64,000 bases of DNA from Fusobacterium necrophorum subsp. necrophorum (GTDB taxonomy: Bacteria > Fusobacteriota > Fusobacteriia > Fusobacteriales > Fusobacteriaceae). Where the stretch lies: the NCBI RefSeq assembly GCF_004006635.1, contig NZ_CP034842.1:620001-684000 (forward strand), read 5' to 3'. Each line of letters starts with the position of its first letter. The first letter of the stretch is position 1. Below the pieces are notes generated by a model. It did not search any database. It was not told the DNA's origin and was given only the letters and a program-made list of their open reading frames with translations. Of this stretch, positions 9,974 through 18,168 are shown piece after piece. Made by a program: the position numbers and the translations under genes.

Positions 9974-10846
9974 ATGAAAGAATATCGAGTAAAAGAAAAA
10001 TATATTGGAGTGCGAGTGGACAGATACCTTAGAAAAGAGTTTCCGGACTTATCGTTAGGAGATATTTTCAAAGGTCTAAGAACCGGTAAGATAAAAGTGA
10101 ATGGAAAAAAAGTAAAAGAGAGTTATCGTTTTGTATCGGAAGATTGTATTCAACTTTATTTGGAGATCAAAGAGCAAAAGAAAAGGGAATTTTTAATCTT
10201 GTCTTCTGAAGAGAGAGCTGAATTGGAAGAAGGTATTTTGTATCAAGACCAGAATATATTGGTCTATTGTAAAAAAGCGGGAGAGTTAATGCACAAAGGG
10301 AGTTCTCATGACTATGGTTTGGCGGAACAGTTTCAGGCCTATTTTCAAAATGAGGATTTTCACTTTGTAAATCGTTTGGATAAGGAGACCTCCGGACTTG
10401 TTCTGGGAGGAAAATGTTTAAAAATTGTTCGTGAATTGGCGGAAGCTATAAAAAAGAGGACAATTGTCAAAAAATATTATATAATAGTGGAGGGTAATCC
10501 GCCTAAAAATCACTTTTCTTTAAGAAGTTATTTGAAAAAAGGAGAAACTCGAGTTTTGGAAAGTCAATGTGCCAAGGAAGATTACCGAGAATGTTCGGCA
10601 AGTTTTCAGGTTTTGAAGCGGAAAAAAGATTGCTCTCTTCTGGAAGCAAATTTGGAAACAGGACGAACTCATCAGTTAAGAGTACAACTCGCTGGAATGG
10701 GCTTTCCCATTTTAGGAGATGGAAAGTATGGAAAAAAGAAAGCGGGAAGAATGTACTTACACTCACATTTGTTAAAAATTTCAGCTTGGGAACAAGAATG
10801 GGATACAGGCATTCCCGCTGAATTTTTATGGTATTTTAATAAATAA
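9974..10846 (+). CDS. RluA-family 23S rRNA pseudouridine synthase
   Basis: The protein has 290 residues. An N-terminal S4 RNA-binding domain (about residues 10-70, VDRYLRKEFPDLS ... GKIKVNGKKV) is followed by a pseudouridine synthase domain. The catalytic aspartate lies in NRLDKETSGLVL, near residue 137; the usual HRLD has Asn for His. The late motif LETGRTHQLRVQL is present. The fold fits RluC/RluD-type enzymes that modify 23S rRNA; the position modified cannot be set from sequence alone. It begins one base after the rodA stop. Confidence 0.88.
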   Translation: MKEYRVKEKYIGVRVDRYLRKEFPDLSLGDIFKGLRTGKIKVNGKKVKESYRFVSEDCIQLYLEIKEQKKREFLILSSEERAELEEGILYQDQNILVYCKKAGELMHKGSSHDYGLAEQFQAYFQNEDFHFVNRLDKETSGLVLGGKCLKIVRELAEAIKKRTIVKKYYIIVEGNPPKNHFSLRSYLKKGETRVLESQCAKEDYRECSASFQVLKRKKDCSLLEANLETGRTHQLRVQLAGMGFPILGDGKYGKKKAGRMYLHSHLLKISAWEQEWDTGIPAEFLWYFNK

Positions 10847-10860
10847 ATAAGGGAGGAAAC

Positions 10861-12162
10861 ATGGAAAATCAAGGATTCTTAGACAAGTATTTTAAACTGA
10901 GTGAGAGAGGAAGCACTGTGAGAAATGAAGTTATCGGAGGGATAACCACTTTCTTGGCAATGGCATATATTATCTTTGTCAATCCGTCTATTTTAAGTTT
11001 AACAGGAATGGATAAAGGAGCTCTTATTACAGTCACTTGTTTAGCAACCGCATTGGGAACCTTTATCTCGGGAGTTTGGGCAAATGCTCCATTCGGACTG
11101 GCTCCGGGAATGGGATTAAATGCTTTCTTTACATTTACTCTGGTCATGGACAAAGGGGTCACTTGGGAAACCGCTTTAGGAATAGTATTTTTATCAGGAT
11201 GCTTCTTTTTTATTCTGTCTTTAGGGGGAATTCGAGAAAGAATTGCAGACTGTATCCCGCTATCTATCAAAATTGCGGTAGGAGCAGGGATTGGATTATT
11301 TATTACCTTAATCGGTTTGAAAAATATGGGCTTAGTCGTGAAAAATGAAGCAACTTTAGTGGGACTTGGAGTTTTAGGACCGGAAGTGTTAATTGGAATT
11401 GCAGGTTTGTTCATTGCGGTTATCTTGGAAATTAAAAGAGTAAAAGGCGGAATTTTGATTGGGATTTTAAGCTCTACCGTTTTGGCCTTTATTTTTCATA
11501 AGGTAGAAATGCCGAGCAGTTTTGTATCATTACCTCCAAGTATGGCACCTATTTTTATGAAATTGGATATTAAGAGTGCATTTCAACTTTCTTTGATGGG
11601 ACCTATTTTTTCTTTTATGTTTGTAGATTTATTTGATTCTTTAGGAACTTTGATTTCCTGTTCCAAAGAAATTGGTTTGGTGGAAAAAGACGGAAAGATA
11701 AAAGGATTTGGAAAAATGCTTTATACTGACGTGGCATCGACTATTTTTGGAGCGGTTATGGGAACTTCTACCGTAACTACTTTTGTAGAATCTTCTGCAG
11801 GAATTGCAGCAGGAGCGAGAACGGGATTGGCATCGGTCGTGACTGCGATTTTATTTGTGTTATCTCTAATATTTGCTCCCTTGGTAGGAGTGGTACCGGG
11901 ATATGCAACCGCATCGGCTCTTATTATTGTCGGGGTGTATATGTTTAAAAATGTAAGATTTTTAGATTTCAATGATTTGAAAACTTTAGTGCCGGCTTTT
12001 ATCATCATTATTATGATGCCTTTGACTTACAGTATCAGTATCGGTTTAAGTTTGGGATTTATTGCTTATATTGTCATTCATGTTTTAACAGGAGAATTCA
12101 AAGCTTTGAACCTTCCTTTGGTTTTTGTAGGAGTTTTGTCCTTTATCAACTTAGTGATTTAA
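10861..12162 (+). CDS. NCS2-family purine base permease (AzgA/PbuG type)
   Basis: The protein has 433 residues, mostly hydrophobic, with 12-14 helices. It starts KYFKLSERGSTVRNEVIGGITTFL..., and contains the family element NAPFGLAPGMGLNAFFTF and the substrate-site stretch FVDLFDSLGTL. These match the AzgA-like adenine/guanine/hypoxanthine symporters. GGGAGG lies seven bases before ATG. No purine riboswitch fits in the short gap upstream, so it may be read through from rodA and the pseudouridine synthase gene. Confidence 0.88.
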   Translation: MENQGFLDKYFKLSERGSTVRNEVIGGITTFLAMAYIIFVNPSILSLTGMDKGALITVTCLATALGTFISGVWANAPFGLAPGMGLNAFFTFTLVMDKGVTWETALGIVFLSGCFFFILSLGGIRERIADCIPLSIKIAVGAGIGLFITLIGLKNMGLVVKNEATLVGLGVLGPEVLIGIAGLFIAVILEIKRVKGGILIGILSSTVLAFIFHKVEMPSSFVSLPPSMAPIFMKLDIKSAFQLSLMGPIFSFMFVDLFDSLGTLISCSKEIGLVEKDGKIKGFGKMLYTDVASTIFGAVMGTSTVTTFVESSAGIAAGARTGLASVVTAILFVLSLIFAPLVGVVPGYATASALIIVGVYMFKNVRFLDFNDLKTLVPAFIIIIMMPLTYSISIGLSLGFIAYIVIHVLTGEFKALNLPLVFVGVLSFINLVI

Positions 12163-12251
12163 GGGGAAGAGGCGGGAGGCTTTCCTAAATTAGCCACGAG
12201 AGAAAGGAATATTCTGAAAAAATGTGTATAAAAAATCATTAAAGGAGAAAT

Positions 12252-13145
12252 ATGAGAGCAGGAATGGGAATTTTAGTCACCTTTATTGGTGGTGTATTTT
12301 GGGGATTTTCCGGGGTGGCAGGGAAGTATCTCTTTGAATCTGCAGGGGTTACCAGTGACTGGTTAGTTCCTTGGAGATTGTTGACAGCCGGAAGTGTTAT
12401 GTTGCTCTATTTATATCATAAGCAGGGAAAGGCCGTGTTTCGAATTCTGAAAGAGGATTGCAAAGATTTGCTGATATATGCTGTTTTTGGAATGATGGCT
12501 TGTCAGTATACTTATTTTACGACAGTACAATATTCCAATGCGGCGATTGCAACGATACTTCAATATTCCGCACCTCCATTTATTATGGTATACATGTGCT
12601 ACCGAGAACGAAAAAAACCGGAAAGAATAGAAGTGATTTCTTTAGTTTCTTCTTGCATTGGAGTTTTTGTACTATGTACTCATTTTCAGTTTGAGGCCTT
12701 TGTGATTTCTCCGAAAGCATTGCTTTGGGGGTTGATTTCCGCCTTTGCCATGATGATAAATACGATTCAACCGGTGAATTTATTAAAAAAATACGGTTCT
12801 TTTTTGCCTTTGGCATGGTCTATGATTATCGGGGGAAGTCTTTTATTTCTCTGGACGCGTCCTGATAGAATTCCGATACATTACACTTGGAATTTATTCG
12901 GAGGTTTCTTTGCCGTTGTATTCTTAGGAACGATAGTTGCTTTTACTTTATACATGGAGGGAATTAAAATGATAGGACCGACGAAGGCGGCACTCATTGC
13001 TTGTGTAGAACCTATTTCGGCAACGGTTCTTTCTATTTTACTGCTGGGAACTTCATTTGAATTTTTGGACATAGTTGGAATTGCCTTAATCCTTTTGGCG
13101 GTGTGCCTGCTATCTTATCCGACAAAAAATAAAAAAAATAGTTGA
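12252..13145 (+). CDS. EamA-family (DMT) transporter
   Basis: The protein has 297 residues with ten predicted helices in two EamA repeats. The first starts FIGGVFWGFSGVAGKYLF; the second repeat ends near GIALILLAVCLLSYP. It probably exports or imports a small metabolite; substrate unknown. GGAG precedes the ATG. The end of the gene overlaps the -35 element of the flavodoxin promoter. Confidence 0.85.
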   Translation: MRAGMGILVTFIGGVFWGFSGVAGKYLFESAGVTSDWLVPWRLLTAGSVMLLYLYHKQGKAVFRILKEDCKDLLIYAVFGMMACQYTYFTTVQYSNAAIATILQYSAPPFIMVYMCYRERKKPERIEVISLVSSCIGVFVLCTHFQFEAFVISPKALLWGLISAFAMMINTIQPVNLLKKYGSFLPLAWSMIIGGSLLFLWTRPDRIPIHYTWNLFGGFFAVVFLGTIVAFTLYMEGIKMIGPTKAALIACVEPISATVLSILLLGTSFEFLDIVGIALILLAVCLLSYPTKNKKNS

Positions 13146-13170
13146 CAAATTTAGTAAATTATAATATACT
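13142..13170 (+). promoter_or_regulatory. Sigma70-type promoter for flavodoxin
   Basis: TTGACA at 13142-13147 and TATACT at 13165-13170 with a 17-base spacer. This is a near-consensus housekeeping promoter, 40 bases before the flavodoxin start. The -35 box overlaps the last codons and stop of the upstream transporter gene. Confidence 0.85.
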
Positions 13171-13210
13171 GAAAGAGAACAATAGTAGAAGAGATTGAAG
13201 GAGGAAATAT

Positions 13211-13636
13211 ATGAAAATCGCATTAGTGTATAGAAGTACTACAGGAAGAACGGAAGCTATGGCAAAGGCTATCGAGGAAGGAATTTTAGCAGCAGGGGGA
13301 GCAGTCAAGGTATCTTCCATAGAAGATGCTAAGGTAGAAGATGTTTTTGCAAGCGATGTTCTGGTTTTAGGAAGTTCTGCGGACGGAGCGGAATCCATTG
13401 ATGAAGCTCATTTTGTCCCATTTATGGAAGAGAATAAAGACAAGTTTTCCGGGAAAAAAGTTTTTCTGTTCGGTTCTTACGGATGGGGTGGAGGAGAGTA
13501 TGCCAATACTTGGAAAGACCAAATCCTAGAATTCGGAGGAGAAATGATAGAAGAACCGGTGACTTGTTTAGAAGATCCGGAAGAGGCTACTTTAGAACAA
13601 TTGCGAGAAGTTGGAAAGAAGATAGCCGCTTTATAA
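13211..13636 (+). CDS. Flavodoxin
   Basis: This is a short-chain flavodoxin of 141 residues. The FMN phosphate loop is YRSTTGRTEAMA (S/T-x-T-G-x-T type) near residue 8. The flavin-flanking loops are GSSADGAESID and GSYGWGGGEYANTW. It serves as a low-potential one-electron carrier, in anaerobes often coupled to pyruvate:ferredoxin oxidoreductase or similar enzymes. It is monocistronic, with its own strong promoter upstream and an intrinsic terminator downstream. GGAGG lies before the ATG. Confidence 0.95.
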   Translation: MKIALVYRSTTGRTEAMAKAIEEGILAAGGAVKVSSIEDAKVEDVFASDVLVLGSSADGAESIDEAHFVPFMEENKDKFSGKKVFLFGSYGWGGGEYANTWKDQILEFGGEMIEEPVTCLEDPEEATLEQLREVGKKIAAL

Positions 13637-13674
13637 GAAGCCATTTACAAATAATTTTATAAAATTTCATGTCG

Positions 13675-13706
13675 AAAAGGGAACTGCTACAGTTCCCTTT
13701 TTATTT
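13675..13706 (+). terminator. Intrinsic terminator, shared between flavodoxin (+) and argH (-)
   Basis: A perfect 12-bp stem: AAAAGGGAACTG at 13675-13686 and its complement at 13690-13701, with loop CTA and a T-rich tract on +. It ends flavodoxin transcription. The 3-base loop is the argH stop codon (TAG on minus), so the last argH codons form one arm. Confidence 0.9.
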
Positions 13707-15054
13707 TTTGAATATGAAGAAGGACATTTTCTTTCTTGGGAGAACCGAAAGTTACTCTACGAGAAATCATAGTTTCTAAAGAAATCATTTGAAAAATATC
13801 CTCCTGAAAAAGAGAGGAGTATTCCCGGAATTTTGCCAGAGTCCAATTTTGAAAAATAGAGCCTTCCTCATTGGCAGCTTTTACCATAGCTCCTACTATA
13901 GCATAGGCATCTCGGAAAGGGAGCCCTTTTGTGGTCAGATAGTCCGCAATATCGGTTGCCTCTATATAGCCTTGATAACAGGCTTCTTTCATTCTCTTTG
14001 GATGAACTTGTATCTTAAGAAGCATTTCCGTAAAAATAGAGAGGCAAGCCTTTGTGGTATCCAAAGAGTCAAAAAAAGCTTCTTTATCTTCCTGCAAGTC
14101 TTTATTATAGGCTAGAGGAAGAGATTTCATGGTTGTAAACAGAGCGAAAAGATGTCCGAAAACTCTTCCCGTTTTTCCTCGAATGAGTTCTGCCGCATCC
14201 GGATTTTTTTTCTGAGGCATAATGCTGCTTCCGGTTGAAAAGTCGTCACTGATTTCTATATAGCCGTAGTCTTGAGAAGAAAAGAGAATCAATTCCTCGC
14301 AAAAACGAGAGAGGTGCATCATAGTGAGAGAAAAATTATGCATGCTGTCCAAAAGATAATCCCGATCACTGACAGAATCTAAACTATTATTCGTGGGAGC
14401 TTTAAAATGAAGAAGAGAACTTGTCAAATCTCTATCAATCGGATAGGTGGTTCCCGTCAAAGCGGCAGCCCCCAGAGGACAGTAATTTAAAAGCTCCAGA
14501 GTATTTTTCATCTTTTGAATGTCCCGAAAAAACATTTCGACATAGGCCATAAGATAATGAGCAAAGGTGCCGGCTTGGGCTTTTTGTAGATGTGTGAAAG
14601 CGGGCATGTAGCTTTCCAAGTGTTGCTCTGCCAACGAAAGAAGAGATTTTACCAAATTTTGTAAAAGCTCTATGACACTTTGCAATTCACTTCGCACAAA
14701 AAGTTTCATGTCTAGGGCAACTTGATCATTTCGACTTCTTCCCGTATGAAGTTTCTTTCCGACATCTCCTATTCTTCGAATCAATTCATGCTCAATGTTC
14801 ATATGAATATCTTCAAACTCTTCTGAAAACGGAAACTTTTGATTTTCGATGTCCTCAAGAATCTCCTTCAAGTTTTTTTGAATTGTATCCGCCTCTTCTA
14901 TGGAAAGGATTTTTGCATGAGAAAGGGCTTTGACATGGGCAATGCTTCCTAAAATATCCTCTTTTGCCAGACGTTTATCAAAGGAAATGGAAGAATGAAA
15001 TTGTAGTAATTGTGCATTGGCTTTTTGGTGAAAACGTTTTGAAAAATGCTGCAT
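13687..15054 (-). CDS. argH: Argininosuccinate lyase
   Basis: This enzyme cleaves argininosuccinate to arginine and fumarate, the last step of arginine synthesis. The protein has 455 residues, normal length. The fumarase/aspartase superfamily signature GSSIMPQKKNP is seen near residues 270-280. The early active-site segments GRSRNDQVALDMK and the TGT(T/S)YPIDR block are intact. The start ATG has AGGAGG that overlaps the argG stop codon, so translation is coupled. Third gene of the SBP-argG-argH unit. Its stop codon lies in the loop of a terminator hairpin. Confidence 0.97.
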   Translation of the reverse strand: MQHFSKRFHQKANAQLLQFHSSISFDKRLAKEDILGSIAHVKALSHAKILSIEEADTIQKNLKEILEDIENQKFPFSEEFEDIHMNIEHELIRRIGDVGKKLHTGRSRNDQVALDMKLFVRSELQSVIELLQNLVKSLLSLAEQHLESYMPAFTHLQKAQAGTFAHYLMAYVEMFFRDIQKMKNTLELLNYCPLGAAALTGTTYPIDRDLTSSLLHFKAPTNNSLDSVSDRDYLLDSMHNFSLTMMHLSRFCEELILFSSQDYGYIEISDDFSTGSSIMPQKKNPDAAELIRGKTGRVFGHLFALFTTMKSLPLAYNKDLQEDKEAFFDSLDTTKACLSIFTEMLLKIQVHPKRMKEACYQGYIEATDIADYLTTKGLPFRDAYAIVGAMVKAANEEGSIFQNWTLAKFREYSSLFQEDIFQMISLETMISRRVTFGSPKKENVLLHIQKIKREL

Positions 15055-15063
15055 AAGAGCCTC

Positions 15064-16275
15064 CTATTTCTTGTTATTTCGTAAAAGACTTTCAATTTTA
15101 ATTCCAAGTCCGAAAAGGTTGATAAATCCTTCCGCATCCTTTTGATGATAGACCTCGTCTTTTTCAAAGGTGGAGAAAGCTTCGGAATACAAAGAATAAG
15201 GAGAGGAACTTCCTGCCAGAAGAATGTTTCCTTTATACAATTTTAAAGTAACTTCTCCCGTGACATATTCCTGGGTGACTTCTACAAAGGCGGAGAGTGC
15301 TTTTCGAAGTCGGGTAAACCATTGACCGTTGTAAACCAATTTGGCAAAGAGAAAAGAAAGTTCTATTTTTTTATGGAAAGTTTCTCGATCCAAACAAAGT
15401 CGTTCCAACTCTTCATGGGCAAAATAGAGAGCGCTACCTCCGGGAGTTTCATACACACCGCGAGATTTCATTCCGACCAGTCTATTTTCCACCATATCAA
15501 TACAACCGATCCCATGTTTTCCACAAATGGTATTCAACTTTTGAAGCAAAGAAATTCCGTCCATTTTCTCTCCGTTCAGACTGACAGGAATTCCCTGTTG
15601 AAATCCGATACGAAGATATTCCGGCTCCTCGGGAGTGTGTTCCAAAGGGGAGATGAATTTTAGAAAATTGGAATAATTTGGTTCTTTTTCCGGTTGTTCC
15701 AATTCGTTTCCCTCATGGCTGATATGAAACAGATTTTCATCTTGGCTGTAAGAATGTTTCTTAGAGGGGAAGGGTAAATCAATCCCATGTTTTTCCAAAT
15801 AAGCGATTTCGTCACTACGAGATTGTAGATTCCAAATTCTCCAAGGAGCAATGATTTTCATTTCAGGAGCAAGAGCTTTGATTCCCAATTCAAAACGCAC
15901 TTGATCATTTCCTTTCCCTGTGGCACCATGTGCAATATAGTCCGCTTTTTCCTGTTTTGCAATTTCCACCAGAGCTTTTGCAATGACAGGTCTTGCGGTA
16001 GAAGTTCCCAAGAGATATTTATTTTCATATTTTGCCCCTGCCTGTAAGGTAGGAAACAGATATTCTTCTACAAATTCTTTCTTTTTGTCCACATGATAAA
16101 ATTTAGAAGCTCCGATTTTATAGGCTCTTTCCTCCACTTGTTGAAAATTTTCCTGTTGTCCCACATCGACAGCGACACAGATTACCTCCGCTTGATAATG
16201 TTCTTGTAACCAAGGGACGATGACAGAGGTGTCAAGTCCCCCTGAATATGCCAACACAATTTTTTCTTTTTTCAT
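15064..16275 (-). CDS. argG: Argininosuccinate synthase
   Basis: This enzyme joins citrulline and aspartate with ATP to give argininosuccinate. The protein has 403 residues, standard. The ATP pyrophosphatase P-loop is AYSGGLDTS (residues 9-17), followed by the family segments [14 protein letters not shown] and [14 protein letters not shown]. The start at 16275 is chosen over an upstream in-frame ATG at 16323, because the P-loop then sits at the usual N-terminal position and GGAGAG is just upstream. Nine bases separate it from argH and 13 from the upstream solute-binding lipoprotein gene. Confidence 0.97.
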   Translation of the reverse strand: MKKEKIVLAYSGGLDTSVIVPWLQEHYQAEVICVAVDVGQQENFQQVEERAYKIGASKFYHVDKKKEFVEEYLFPTLQAGAKYENKYLLGTSTARPVIAKALVEIAKQEKADYIAHGATGKGNDQVRFELGIKALAPEMKIIAPWRIWNLQSRSDEIAYLEKHGIDLPFPSKKHSYSQDENLFHISHEGNELEQPEKEPNYSNFLKFISPLEHTPEEPEYLRIGFQQGIPVSLNGEKMDGISLLQKLNTICGKHGIGCIDMVENRLVGMKSRGVYETPGGSALYFAHEELERLCLDRETFHKKIELSFLFAKLVYNGQWFTRLRKALSAFVEVTQEYVTGEVTLKLYKGNILLAGSSSPYSLYSEAFSTFEKDEVYHQKDAEGFINLFGLGIKIESLLRNNKK

Positions 16276-16288
16276 AGATACTCTCCTT

Positions 16289-17014
16289 TTATTTTGTAAA
16301 ATATTGTTGATATAGTTTGTCATAACTTCCGTCTTGTTTCAAGCTTTCCAAGGCTTTGTCAATGTCCTTTAACAGAGAAACGTTGTCCTTATGCAAGGCA
16401 ATGGCGTATTCTTCCTTTCCGTCGGAGATTGCAAAAGTGGACAAACCGGGATTTTGTTTTACATATTGTTTGGCAGGCTCTTCATCTAAAATGACAGCAG
16501 ATACTTTATCCGCCTGTAGAGCCAAAATAGCAGCGGAAGCCGAGTTGAAACGTTCCACAGCATATTCGTGTTTGGAGCTGATAAAAACATCTCCCGTATA
16601 TCCCAGAACCACTCCGATTTTTTGTCCTTTCAATGCTTCCAAATCATGATCTCTGTTTTCTTTGACGATCATATTTTGTTGCGAGATATAGTAGTTTTTT
16701 GTAAAATTGACATGCTTTTTTCTCTCTTCCGTCGCTGTCATCCCCGCAATGACAACATCGATTTTTTTACTTTGCAAGGCGGGCAACAATCCGTCAAAAT
16801 TCATACTTTTGATTTCCACTTTTTTTCCTATTTTTTCTCCAATTTGCTTCATCAACTCAATATCGAAGCCTTTGATTTCTTCCCCCTCCATATATTCGAA
16901 GGGAGCAAATTCCGGATTGGTTCCCACAACGAGTGTGGCCTCTTCCTTTCCTTTTCCACAGGCAAAGCACAATAGACAACAGATAACAACGAAAATTCCT
17001 TTTTTCCATTTCAT
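16289..17014 (-). CDS. Amino-acid ABC transporter solute-binding lipoprotein, orphan, first gene of the argGH unit
   Basis: The protein has 241 residues with a lipoprotein signal (hydrophobic core ending LLCFAC, lipid-modified Cys19). The mature part is a type II periplasmic binding protein of the polar amino-acid family ([22 protein letters not shown], the hinge and [11 protein letters not shown] elements). No permease or ATPase gene is adjacent. Position in front of argG and argH suggests the ligand is arginine, citrulline or ornithine; this is inference. The start ATG 17014 has a perfect AGGAGG at 17022-17027. It follows the leader-peptide/terminator region. Confidence 0.88.
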   Translation of the reverse strand: MKWKKGIFVVICCLLCFACGKGKEEATLVVGTNPEFAPFEYMEGEEIKGFDIELMKQIGEKIGKKVEIKSMNFDGLLPALQSKKIDVVIAGMTATEERKKHVNFTKNYYISQQNMIVKENRDHDLEALKGQKIGVVLGYTGDVFISSKHEYAVERFNSASAAILALQADKVSAVILDEEPAKQYVKQNPGLSTFAISDGKEEYAIALHKDNVSLLKDIDKALESLKQDGSYDKLYQQYFTK

Positions 17015-17037
17015 AAAAATTCCTCCTAAAATTTTGA

Positions 17038-17071
17038 TATAAAAAAACCACTGACAAAAAGTCAATGGTTT
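17038..17071 (-). terminator. Second terminator hairpin in the arg leader
   Basis: On minus, an 11-bp stem with one G-U pair: arms 17061-17071 and 17045-17055, loop of five T. The 3' arm runs into a tract of seven T. It lies 24 bases before the solute-binding protein start, so transcription of the operon must pass it. Confidence 0.8.
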
Positions 17072-17085
17072 TGCATACGAGTAAC

Positions 17086-17115
17086 AAAAAACCGTAGTCC
17101 AAAAGAACTACGGCT
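17086..17115 (-). terminator. First terminator hairpin in the arg leader
   Basis: On minus: CCGTAGT at 17113-17107, loop of eight, ACTACGG at 17098-17092, then six T (17091-17086). Flanking bases extend the stem to about nine pairs. It lies 29 bases after the stop of the arginine-rich leader peptide and has textbook intrinsic terminator form. Confidence 0.88.
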
Positions 17116-17144
17116 CTCTAATGTATTTACAGAAAACGCATAGA

Positions 17145-17222
17145 TTATTTTTGCACAGAAAAAGAACGCCTATTTGATTGAAATCTTTGCGAGTTCCTTT
17201 TCCTTAGTACTGTCAATAACAT
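17145..17222 (-). CDS. Arginine-rich leader peptide (25 aa), candidate attenuation uORF
   Basis: A 25-codon ORF too short for automatic calling. It starts ATG 17222-17220 with a perfect AGGAGG at 17236-17231 (8-base spacing) and ends TAA at 17147-17145. It contains five Arg codons (positions 7, 9, 13, 18, 19: AGG, AGG, AGA, AGG, CGT), plus two Lys. The key parts are LRKRN and SNRRSF. It lies 28 bases after a consensus promoter and directly before two tandem terminators and the SBP-argG-argH genes. This is the layout of amino-acid leader-peptide attenuators such as his, leu and trp. The role is inferred from position and composition. Confidence 0.75.
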   Translation of the reverse strand: MLLTVLRKRNSQRFQSNRRSFSVQK

Positions 17223-17256
17223 ATGCTTTTCCTCCTTTGTTTCTTTATTACGTTGG

Positions 17257-17285
17257 AGTATAGCATAAGGAAAAAGCTTTGTCAA
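17257..17285 (-). promoter_or_regulatory. Promoter of the arg leader-SBP-argG-argH operon
   Basis: On minus: TTGACA (17285-17280), 17-base spacer, TATACT (17262-17257). It is a near-perfect sigma70 promoter. Transcription should start near 17250, about 28 bases before the leader-peptide ATG and about 235 bases before the first large gene, leaving a long structured leader. Confidence 0.88.
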
Positions 17286-17367
17286 ATTTTTTTTTGAATT
17301 TTCCATTGCACAGTTTTTTAAAACGTGTTAGGATATGGATATAATTGGAAAGAGGAGGATCGGAAAT

Positions 17368-18015
17368 ATGAAAAAATTTACGACAAGTTTGGGAATTTTT
17401 TTTATCACATCTTTGCTTGCTTTTGCTGCAACTTCTTTAAAACCTGCAGAAGTACAGATGAAAGACGGAGTATTTATAAGTGAGAAAGGAGTTCCCCTAC
17501 AAGGAGAATATGAGATGAGAGAGGACTTGTACGACTCCAGTTTTATCTTCCAACAAGGAAAGTTGGCAAGTTTTTCCTTTGAAACCAGAAAAAATAAGGA
17601 AAATGATTTGGAAGTAGAGGGGAAGTTTACGACTCCTGAAATGTTTAAAGGAGAAATTTCGATTAAAAGTGAAGAAAAACCAAAGCAAGAGGAAAGGGTA
17701 AATAAAAAATTATCCTTGGATGGAAACATAGAAGGAAAGGCTCTTCATCAGTTTGCAACAGAGGTGTTGACAAAGTCAGCGGCAAGTTTAAAAATTCCTA
17801 CGTTTAAAGTAGTGGAAGCTTGGAAGCTTCAAGATGGAAAACGAGAATTAGAGGAAGAAAAGACAGTGGAAGTAGGAAAAAAGGAAGTAAATAAGAATTA
17901 CAGCATGTTCCAAAAAACAAAAACGGAAGAAGAACAAATTTTTTCCAAAGGAAAGTTGGTACATACTTCCAAGGGAAGTAGCAGCAACTTTGAAATGCAG
18001 ACGATGAAGAAATAA
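17368..18015 (+). CDS. Exported protein of unknown function
   Basis: The protein has 215 residues. An N-terminal signal peptide (KKFTTSLGIFF...LLAFAATS, cleavage likely after AFA) is followed by a highly charged, Lys/Glu-rich mature part with no motif I recognise. The text LQGEYEMREDLYDSSFIFQQGKL is followed later by a repeat-like KTKTEEEQIFSKGKLVHTS, so the protein may consist of two related MORN- or antitoxin-like strand modules; this is weak. ATG 17368 has AGAGGAGG upstream. It is monocistronic, followed by a terminator at 18061. Confidence 0.7.
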   Translation: MKKFTTSLGIFFITSLLAFAATSLKPAEVQMKDGVFISEKGVPLQGEYEMREDLYDSSFIFQQGKLASFSFETRKNKENDLEVEGKFTTPEMFKGEISIKSEEKPKQEERVNKKLSLDGNIEGKALHQFATEVLTKSAASLKIPTFKVVEAWKLQDGKRELEEEKTVEVGKKEVNKNYSMFQKTKTEEEQIFSKGKLVHTSKGSSSNFEMQTMKK

Positions 18016-18060
18016 AAACGGAAAGAAAAGAAGGAAAAAGAAAATCAGTAAAATAAAAGG

Positions 18061-18104
18061 ACTGCACCTGAAATCTTAGACATAAGATAGGGGTGCAGTT
18101 TTTT
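18061..18104 (+). terminator. Intrinsic terminator after the exported unknown
   Basis: Outer stem ACTGCACC (18061-18068) with GGTGCAGT (18092-18099), followed by TTTTTC. The loop contains a second small hairpin, ATCTTA/TAAGAT. Confidence 0.85.
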
Positions 18105-18105
18105 C

Positions 18106-18134
18106 TTGCTTTCTTCTTTTTTCTTTCGTATACT
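18106..18134 (+). promoter_or_regulatory. Probable promoter for pabAB-pabC
   Basis: TTGCTT at 18106-18111, a 17-base spacer, and TATACT at 18129-18134 followed by GAAAAT. It lies immediately after the preceding terminator and 35 bases before the pabAB ATG. Confidence 0.65.
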
Positions 18135-18168
18135 GAAAATAGAAAATACGAAAGCAAGGGAGAGGAAA

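Noticed and set aside
10847..10860. Purine riboswitch before the NCS2 permease
   Set aside because: Only 14 bases separate it from the preceding gene, too few for an aptamer.
17015..17250. T-box riboswitch for arginine genes
   Set aside because: No conserved T-box sequence or specifier layout was seen; the leader ORF with Arg codons and SD explains the region better.
17120..17260. ArgR operator (ARG box) near the arg promoter
   Set aside because: No convincing palindrome of the ARG box type was found by eye; the best match near 17135-17160 is too poor.
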